The notes below the pieces were generated by a model. That model worked only from the letters and a program-made list of their open reading frames with translations. It made no database searches and was not told the origin of the DNA. From Roseitalea sp. (GTDB lineage Bacteria; Pseudomonadota; Alphaproteobacteria; Rhizobiales; Rhizobiaceae), in assembly GCA_017642895.1 (NCBI GenBank), contig JAEPON010000006.1, positions 186,001 through 250,000 on the forward strand: a DNA stretch of 64,000 bases, written 5' to 3'. Shown piece after piece: positions 58,506 to 64,000 of this stretch. Each line of letters begins with the position of its first letter. The stretch's first letter is position 1. The translations under genes were made by a program, and so were the position numbers.

Positions 58506-59482
58506 GCTGCCGCCTGCGCGGTCACCTTCCGGTGCAAATGCTCACCGGACATGACCGGTTCGTACTTGGCCGGGCTGTTGGCACCGACGCAGCTGGGCAA
58601 GCACTCGATCATGGCGTCATAATTGGGTTGGTGGAAGAACGCGATCGAAAGGCGCTGCGCCGTCGCGGCCGTCTCGCGTGGCGGATTGACCACGCGGTGC
58701 AGTGTCGAAACCCATTTATCGTTTGTCCATTCCGCCAGAAGATCGCCGATATTCATGACAAACGAACCCGGCACATAAGGCACATCGGCCCACTTTCCCG
58801 ACTTGTCGAGCACCTGCAGGCCGCCGGGCGCATCATCAGGGTAGACGAGTGTCAAACTACCATAGTCCGTGTGCTCGCCGCAGCGGATCTGATTTGCTTT
58901 GGGCGGCTTGACCTGGGCCGGATAGTTGATCGCACGCAAGTTGGAGATCGGCTTGTCGATCTTATCGTCGAAAAAGTCTTCATCGAGATCGAGGTCCAGC
59001 GCAAAGCCACGCATCAGCCGGCCCGCGAGCGCGGTGACGGCATCGTAGTATGCGATCCAGGCCTCTTTCATCCCCGTCACGCTATCCGGCCATATGTTGG
59101 GCGCAAAGAAGTCATCAGCGTGGACGGCATGATAGGCATCATCGGGCACGTTGGGGCGGCCCATGGTGAAGGCTTCAAACAGGTCAGCTGCCGTTTCCAG
59201 ATCCAGCGTTTTGGCCAGCGCTTCGGTGGCCAGCGGCGTGTAACCGCGATATCCACCGTTTTGCGAGACGTACAAGCGCTTTTCCGCGTCCGGCTGGTCG
59301 AAGAAGGCGAGCGCCGTTTGCCGCATTTCCGATCGAACACGCTCCTCAACGCCATGATTGACCAAAACGAGGAACCCGATTGTCTCGCAGGCATGACCGA
59401 GGTGCCGCGCCGCAGCCCGCCGCGTGTTCACATCCTCCGACATCAAGCCACCGACATCGACAATTGGGACTGGACCGCTCAT
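58502..59482 (-). CDS. Fe(II)/2-oxoglutarate oxygenase, isopenicillin-N-synthase type (oxygenase A)
   Basis: 326 residues. N-terminal DIOX_N region (VPIVDVGGL..GFLVLVNHGV) and a double-stranded beta-helix with the iron triad His204, Asp206 (EHTDYGSL) and His262 (STLHRV), and the co-substrate-binding RLS at 277-279. All catalytic residues are present. Substrate unknown. Sits between the substrate-binding protein gene (4-base overlap) and the VOC gene (4-base overlap). Confidence 0.92.
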   Translation of the reverse strand: MSGPVPIVDVGGLMSEDVNTRRAAARHLGHACETIGFLVLVNHGVEERVRSEMRQTALAFFDQPDAEKRLYVSQNGGYRGYTPLATEALAKTLDLETAADLFEAFTMGRPNVPDDAYHAVHADDFFAPNIWPDSVTGMKEAWIAYYDAVTALAGRLMRGFALDLDLDEDFFDDKIDKPISNLRAINYPAQVKPPKANQIRCGEHTDYGSLTLVYPDDAPGGLQVLDKSGKWADVPYVPGSFVMNIGDLLAEWTNDKWVSTLHRVVNPPRETAATAQRLSIAFFHQPNYDAMIECLPSCVGANSPAKYEPVMSGEHLHRKVTAQAAA

Positions 59483-60489
59483 TGCATAGCCTCCACGAAC
59501 TGCATCTCGACCATTGTCATCGGGTCAAGAGCATCAGCATCGAAATCTTGGCTGCGCGCCACCCAGTCCCAAGTCTCCTCAAGCCTTCCCTTTGTGATCA
59601 TGCCGACACCGTTTTCTGCGCTGATGTCATTGAAGATCAGCGGGACCGATGCAGCGAACTCGGCGCCTGCGACTTCTGCGTCGATTTCCGGCACCAAAGC
59701 TGTAATGGCCGCTCCAGCGGCAGCAGGATCCTCCGCGGCTCCCGCCACCGAACGGGCATACGCGCGGACAAAGCGCTCCAGCAGCTCGGGGTTTTCTTCA
59801 ATCAGGCGGGTGTTGGCGACCAGGGTCTGACCATATCCCGAATAGCCGAAGTCCGACCAGGGCAGCGCCACGCGCTCATCGCCTGTTTCAGCAAGCAATT
59901 CATCATAGAGCGGGCCGACCGTGACCCACGATATGGCCGCGTCCACGCGGCCGGCGGCCAGCATTGGCGCAACGGACGCCGCATCAACCTGGATCACTTC
60001 CACGTTTTCGAGGTCCAACCCATTCATCTCGGCGATCAGCGGCCAGACAATGTTGGAGTTCGAGAAGGTCGCCGTCGCAACTCGCCGGCCGGCGAGATCG
60101 TCAATGCTGTCGATGTCGCTGTCGGCGGTTGTGAAGATTGCGTCCGGTTTGGCGCTGTAGAGGCCGAAGATCACGCGAACCGGCAACTGACCCTCATAGC
60201 CCGCAGCCAGAACCGCTTCGATTCCCGTGACCCCGATGTCAGCCGCGCCTGACGCCACGCGATTGATCGCATCCGATGAGCCCTCTCCAGAGCGGACTTC
60301 AATCTCCAGACCTTCTTCTGCGAAGTAGCCTTGTTCGATCCCGTAATAGATCGGCCCGTTGGTTCCACCAGGCACCCAGCCAAGCTGATAAATGATCTTG
60401 TCTTCAGCCAATGCTGTTTGGGAGTTCAACACCGCAAACAGCATCGCGGTTGCCCCCAAGAGGCTGCGTTTCCGGAGGGCTTTGTGCAT
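59479..60489 (-). CDS. ABC transporter substrate-binding protein, NMT1/SsuA-TauA type
   Basis: 336 residues from ATG 60489, with AAGGAC upstream. Signal peptide to about Ala28 (ALA). Mature part opens IYQLGWVPGGTNGPIYYGIEQGYFAEEGLEIEV, the NMT1/THI5-like fold that binds sulfonates, pyrimidines or riboflavin-like ligands. First gene of the minus-strand arm. Its ATPase and permease are on the other arm, so the importer is split around the LysR gene. Confidence 0.9.
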   Translation of the reverse strand: MHKALRKRSLLGATAMLFAVLNSQTALAEDKIIYQLGWVPGGTNGPIYYGIEQGYFAEEGLEIEVRSGEGSSDAINRVASGAADIGVTGIEAVLAAGYEGQLPVRVIFGLYSAKPDAIFTTADSDIDSIDDLAGRRVATATFSNSNIVWPLIAEMNGLDLENVEVIQVDAASVAPMLAAGRVDAAISWVTVGPLYDELLAETGDERVALPWSDFGYSGYGQTLVANTRLIEENPELLERFVRAYARSVAGAAEDPAAAGAAITALVPEIDAEVAGAEFAASVPLIFNDISAENGVGMITKGRLEETWDWVARSQDFDADALDPMTMVEMQFVEAMQ

Positions 60490-60567
60490 GGTGATGTCCT
60501 TTTTGCCACCGCATCTGTCAGTACGCTGCCCCAAAGGACGATCATGTCGCCGGGCAGCGTGACTCCA

Positions 60568-60592
60568 ATATCGGCATGCGTTAATGCGATAT
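60568..60592. promoter_or_regulatory. palindrome P1 before the substrate-binding protein gene
   Basis: ATATCGGCAT-GCGTTA-ATGCGATAT, an imperfect inverted repeat 79 bases before the start of the binding-protein gene. It shares the CGGCAT/ATGC core with P2 and P3. Confidence 0.6.
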
Positions 60593-60614
60593 CACAAGTT
60601 CAATTTTCTTCGCA

Positions 60615-60636
60615 TGATGCTGCCTTTTCGGCATCG
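60615..60636. promoter_or_regulatory. palindrome P2 before the LysR gene
   Basis: GATGC (60616-60620) and GCATC (60631-60635) with a centre ending TTTTCG. The flanks CATGATGC and TTTCGGCATCG are identical to P3 apart from a short insertion. About 30 bases before the LysR start. Confidence 0.6.
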
Positions 60637-60665
60637 CTTTGTTTGAAATTCAGAGAACAACGCCA

Positions 60666-61598
60666 ATGGCCCCGCCCGTCATTCAGATCAGCCGCCTGCA
60701 TGCGCCCGCGATCGTTTACTTTGAAGCTGTCCGCCAACATGGATCAATGCGCGCTGCGGCGCGCGCCCTTAATGTGGCTTCTCCGGCGGTCAACCGGCAA
60801 ATACTGAAGATTGAAGACGCGATCGGGGCGCCATTGTTTGAACGGCTGCCGAAAGGGTTGCGCTTGACCGCAGTGGGTGAAGTCTTTTCCCGACACACCA
60901 TGACGGTCATGCAAGACAGTGTCCGAACCGCCCGCGAACTCGAAGGCCTGTTCGGAATTGAACGCGGAGCTATCAGTCTGATTGTCGCGGAAGGGCTTGT
61001 AAACGGACTGCTTCCATCCGTGCTGATTGACTTCCAGGACCGTTTTCCGCACGTGGAGATTGACGTGACCACCGGCGGCTCGCGTGACATGCCTCCGGCG
61101 TTGATCGATGGACGCGCCGATCTCGCGATCGCTTTCAATCTGGAGCAGAGCGACGAACTGGTATTGCTGGCGTCCAAGGACTATCCGCTCGGCGTTCTCG
61201 TCGCGCGGGATCATCCTCTGAGCGCACGCGACACGGTCGGATTGCGTGATTGTCTCGACTATCCGCTGACGCTTGCACAAGGCAGTCTGGCGATTGATGA
61301 GTTGCTGGCGCCTCATCTGGCACTTTTGGGCATGCGTGCACGGGTTGGTTTGCGCACCAACTCAATCGAACTGATGCGGAACATGACACTGTCGGGCGGC
61401 CACATGATGTTTGCATCTCCGCTCGGTTTTGAAAGCGATATCGCCGAAGGCCGCCTGGTTCACGTACCGCTGAACGATGGCGGTGGAATTGCCGCAACAC
61501 TCGGTGTTTATGCGCGCGCCGGGCGCATGCTCCCGCCGGCTGCCAAGCGGTTTGCCACCGCAGCCGGTGAGCGCTTGAACGAAAGCAAAACGACATGA
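60666..61598 (+). CDS. LysR-family regulator of the oxygenase/transporter cluster
   Basis: 310 residues from ATG 60666. HTH APAIVYFEAVRQHGSMRAAARALNVASPAVNRQILKIEDAIG, effector domain with RADLAIAFNLEQSDEL. It lies in the centre of a symmetric cluster, with matching palindromes before itself, before the binding-protein arm and, over its own stop codon, before the oxygenase B arm, so it is the probable regulator of all of them. Confidence 0.92.
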   Translation: MAPPVIQISRLHAPAIVYFEAVRQHGSMRAAARALNVASPAVNRQILKIEDAIGAPLFERLPKGLRLTAVGEVFSRHTMTVMQDSVRTARELEGLFGIERGAISLIVAEGLVNGLLPSVLIDFQDRFPHVEIDVTTGGSRDMPPALIDGRADLAIAFNLEQSDELVLLASKDYPLGVLVARDHPLSARDTVGLRDCLDYPLTLAQGSLAIDELLAPHLALLGMRARVGLRTNSIELMRNMTLSGGHMMFASPLGFESDIAEGRLVHVPLNDGGGIAATLGVYARAGRMLPPAAKRFATAAGERLNESKTT

Positions 61599-61613
61599 TG
61601 CCGTTTCGGCATC
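61597..61613. promoter_or_regulatory. palindrome P3 before oxygenase B (T-N11-A site)
   Basis: Perfect GATGCCG-TTT-CGGCATC, overlapping the LysR stop codon and 78 bases before the oxygenase B start. It contains the LysR-type T-N11-A pattern and nearly repeats P2. Confidence 0.72.
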
Positions 61614-61690
61614 GGGTAGACAAGAAAACGGTACTTTTCGTTTGCATCTAGATGGCGGTACGCCTTGGGCATTCTCTGCAGAGGTGCCCC

Positions 61691-62662
61691 ATGAACAACG
61701 TCGAAATCCGCCCGCAAACCGAGTTTATACCCATCGTCGATCTGTCCGGTTTCGACAATGGTGATCCCGTGGCCGATGCGCGGATTGCCGCAGAGATTCG
61801 GGCCGCCTGTGAAGACAAGGGCTTTATGTACGTCACTGGCCATGGAGTTCCGGAAACCGCGATTTCAGCCCTCAGATCAGAAGCCGAGGCATTCTTCGAA
61901 CGCCCGATGGATGAAAAGGCGGCCATCTCCAAAGACCTGTCTCACTGCAATCGCGGTTACGAACCCCTGGCCGCCCAAACGCTGGAACCAGGTGCGCCGC
62001 CCGACCAAAAGGAAGGCTTTTACATCGGCGTCGAGATTCCTGAGAACGATCCAAGGGTGAAGGCGCGCAAATTCAATCATGGTCCAAATCAATGGCCGAC
62101 ACAGCAGCCCGGCTTTCGAGCAGCAGCCGATGCCTACTTTGCGCACATGACGGACCTCGGCGCCAAACTCATGAAGGGCATCGCGCTGTCGCTCGATCTG
62201 CCGGCCGACTATTTTAGCGGCTTCACCGCCGATCCGATGTGTACGTTGAGACTGTTGCACTATCCTCCGCAACGCCCGCAGGCAGCGCCTGACGAAAAGG
62301 GATGCGGCGCCCACACCGACTTCGGCGGCTTGACGCTGCTGTGGCAGGATGAAGTTGGCGGTCTTGAAGTCTTTGACAAGGACACCGGATGGATCGCCGC
62401 GCCGCCGCTCGCCGGAGCCTATGTCATCAACCTGGGCGACATGATCCAGCGCTGGACCAATGGTCGATACCGTTCCACATTGCATCGTGTGATCAACCGG
62501 TCCGGGCGTGAACGCTACTCCATTCCCTTCTTTTACACCGGCAACCCGGACCACGAGGTGCGCTGCATCCAAACCTGTCTGGCGCCAGGCGAAGAACCGG
62601 CACAACCGCCAATCACGGTCTCGGCACACATTCAGGACATGTACCGTCGTACCTATGCTTGA
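61691..62662 (+). CDS. Fe(II)/2-oxoglutarate oxygenase, isopenicillin-N-synthase type (oxygenase B)
   Basis: 323 residues from ATG 61691, with GAGG upstream. Same fold as oxygenase A but clearly diverged: FIPIVDLSGF..GFMYVTGHGVP, iron triad His208, Asp210 (AHTDFGGL) and His265 (STLHRV), RYS at 275-277. The pair is either two steps of one pathway or an ancient duplicate. Its last eight bases overlap the ATPase gene. Confidence 0.92.
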   Translation: MNNVEIRPQTEFIPIVDLSGFDNGDPVADARIAAEIRAACEDKGFMYVTGHGVPETAISALRSEAEAFFERPMDEKAAISKDLSHCNRGYEPLAAQTLEPGAPPDQKEGFYIGVEIPENDPRVKARKFNHGPNQWPTQQPGFRAAADAYFAHMTDLGAKLMKGIALSLDLPADYFSGFTADPMCTLRLLHYPPQRPQAAPDEKGCGAHTDFGGLTLLWQDEVGGLEVFDKDTGWIAAPPLAGAYVINLGDMIQRWTNGRYRSTLHRVINRSGRERYSIPFFYTGNPDHEVRCIQTCLAPGEEPAQPPITVSAHIQDMYRRTYA

Positions 62663-63494
62663 TCGCCCCATCCGTTTGCTGCCACCACAAGGCGGACCAT
62701 CTGCCACAGTCGGTCGATCTGTGCACCGATCAGGACCGCCGGGTATCGACTTCTGCGACGTCGGGATGCGATTTGAGACGAAGTCAGGCTCGATCGAAGC
62801 GCTGAAAGACATCAGCTTCAATGTGGCGCAGCATGAGTTTTTCGTTGTGGTCGGGCCGTCAGGCTGCGGGAAATCCACATTGCTTCGCATGGTTGCCGGA
62901 CTGATATCGCCGACAGCCGGCCATATCGATGTCTTCGGCCTGAAAGTGACCCGACCTCGCGAGGATCTGGGCTTTGTGTTTCAACGTCCCAACCTCCTGC
63001 CGTGGCTAAACGCGCGTGACAACATCCTGTTCCCCATGCGCCACAAATATGGCCGGGTGACTGCTGAGGATGAAGACCGCGCCGATGAACTGCTGGCATT
63101 GGTGAAGCTGCAACAATTCGCCAAAGCGATGCCCGACGAGCTCTCCGGCGGGATGCAGCAGCGTATCGGCATTGCCCGTGCACTTGTCCATGACCCCGAC
63201 ATTCTGCTGATGGACGAGCCTTTTTCCGCGCTCGATGCGTTAACTCGCGAGCAGCTGACACTCGAACTGCAGTCCATTTGGGCCCAACACCGCAAGACCG
63301 TAGTGTTCGTCACCCACTCTATCCCTGAAGCGGTTCAGCTGGGCGAGCGCATACTGGTGATGTCTGACCGCCCCGGAACTGTCTCGCAGATCATCACGCC
63401 GGGTGTGCCGGCGCCACGGAGCCCCCAATCCCTGAGAGGAGATCAACTTGGACAGGTCGCTGACAAGCTCCGCGCCGCGCTATTGGACCACTGA
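62655..63494 (+). CDS. ABC transporter ATPase, SsuB/TauB type
   Basis: 279 residues from ATG 62655. Walker A GPSGCGKST, Q-loop FQRPNLLPWLNARDN, signature LSGGMQQR, Walker B ILLMDEP and H-loop THSIPEAV, all of the nitrate/sulfonate/taurine importer type. A 35-residue N-terminal extension precedes the domain. Coupled to oxygenase B and overlapping the permease gene by 47 bases. Confidence 0.94.
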   Translation: MLDRPIRLLPPQGGPSATVGRSVHRSGPPGIDFCDVGMRFETKSGSIEALKDISFNVAQHEFFVVVGPSGCGKSTLLRMVAGLISPTAGHIDVFGLKVTRPREDLGFVFQRPNLLPWLNARDNILFPMRHKYGRVTAEDEDRADELLALVKLQQFAKAMPDELSGGMQQRIGIARALVHDPDILLMDEPFSALDALTREQLTLELQSIWAQHRKTVVFVTHSIPEAVQLGERILVMSDRPGTVSQIITPGVPAPRSPQSLRGDQLGQVADKLRAALLDH

Positions 63495-64000
63495 CCCGTT
63501 CAGATCACTGGGCAAAGCAGTGCAAGAAGGCCCGGCGCTGCCAATCCTCTTTGCAATCCTTGTTTTGATCGTGTGGGAGGTGTCGACATGGCTCTTTGCC
63601 ATTCCGGAGTTCATCTTGCCCCCGCCTTCCGCCATCTGGAATGCTGGCCTGTCTCAACCGCCATCGATATGGGCTGGACATATCTGGGCGACGTTGCAGG
63701 TCGTCCTGCTGGGCCTTGGCATTTCGATTGTCATGGGTGGCTGTCTCGCCGTCGCATTGGCGCTTTCAAGAAACGTCGACCGGGCCTTGATGCCGCTTCT
63801 GATCATGATTCAATCGACGCCAATAGTGGCACTGGCTCCGATTCTGATCGTGTCTCTTGGCGCCGGAAGCGCAGCACGGACAGTGATCGTCGTGCTGATC
63901 ACCTTCTTTCCGCTCGTCATCGGCATTGCGACCGGCATCCGCGCGACGCCGCCCGAGGTCATCGAACTCAGCCGCTCGCTGCACGCAAGTACAAGCCGAA
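63448..64000 (+). CDS. ABC transporter permease, SsuC/TauC type (cut by window end)
   Basis: At least 184 residues, continuing past the window. Start at TTG 63448, decided by AGGAG seven bases upstream, inside the end of the ATPase gene. Helices at LPILFAILVLIVWEVSTWLF, ATLQVVLLGLGISIVMGGCLAVALAL, and PIVALAPILIVSL, then TVIVVLITFFPLVIGIATG; the EAA coupling motif begins (ELSRSLHAS) at the cut. Completes the importer with the ATPase and the binding protein. Confidence 0.9.
   Translation, partial: MDRSLTSSAPRYWTTDPFRSLGKAVQEGPALPILFAILVLIVWEVSTWLFAIPEFILPPPSAIWNAGLSQPPSIWAGHIWATLQVVLLGLGISIVMGGCLAVALALSRNVDRALMPLLIMIQSTPIVALAPILIVSLGAGSAARTVIVVLITFFPLVIGIATGIRATPPEVIELSRSLHASTSR

Overview
The window is high-GC DNA from an alphaproteobacterium, most likely of the order Hyphomicrobiales (Rhizobiales). 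The order call is an inference from gene content and order, not from a marker gene. It rests on the split cytochrome c maturation cluster ccmA-ccmB / ccmC-ccmD-ccmG beside aconitase acnA, the heme block hemC-hemD-mic60-hemY divergent from tsaD-gpsA, the sulfolipid operon sqdB-sqdD-sqdC, the biotin ECF transporter bioY-bioM-bioN beside pyruvate carboxylase, and several intergenic palindromic repeats typical of this order. Almost everything left of 54.55 kb looks like ordinary, tightly packed chromosome.

Layout. 0-6.4 kb: a DUF1223 protein, a DadA-type amino-acid dehydrogenase behind a tandem glycine riboswitch, the sulfolipid operon and a small cytochrome c. 6.9-14 kb: acnA and the ccm genes, interrupted by a RelE/HigB-type toxin-antitoxin pair with its own operator. 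14-24 kb: BipA GTPase, GNAT, a CIA30-like protein, a CYTH protein, pyrophosphatase, membrane proteins, a glutamine amidotransferase and a TerB-like gene with an apparent frameshift. 24.3-32.9 kb: hemY, mic60, hemD, hemC on the minus strand, then tsaD, gpsA, an EVE protein and a DedA-like protein on the plus strand. 32.9-42.8 kb: acetyl-CoA synthetase, a LysR/epimerase pair, an MFS carrier, an amidohydrolase and pyruvate carboxylase. 43-48.6 kb: one translationally coupled run of seven genes joining biotin uptake to a nitroreductase, a DUF1284 protein, an acyl-CoA ligase and a divergent thiolase. 48.6-54.5 kb: an RND pump operon with a lone ABC membrane domain, divergent from its TetR regulator.

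At 54552-54596 lies the 3' half of a tRNA-Gly(GCC) gene, broken at the anticodon loop, the usual footprint of an integrated element. By its orientation the inserted DNA is to the right. From there to the window end base composition looks lower in GC and the genes are accessory: two exported enzymes, LysR regulators, and a symmetrical cluster with two isopenicillin-N-synthase-type Fe(II)/2-oxoglutarate oxygenases, a VOC protein and a complete SsuABC/TauABC-like importer (substrate-binding protein, ATPase and a permease cut by the window end) around a LysR gene. Matching palindromes stand in front of both arms, so the cluster is probably one catabolic or salvage regulon for an unknown small molecule. 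It and the coupled biotin-transport/acyl-CoA operon are the best candidates for undescribed biology. The glycine riboswitch on dadA and the thiolase lacking its second active-site cysteine are also worth attention.
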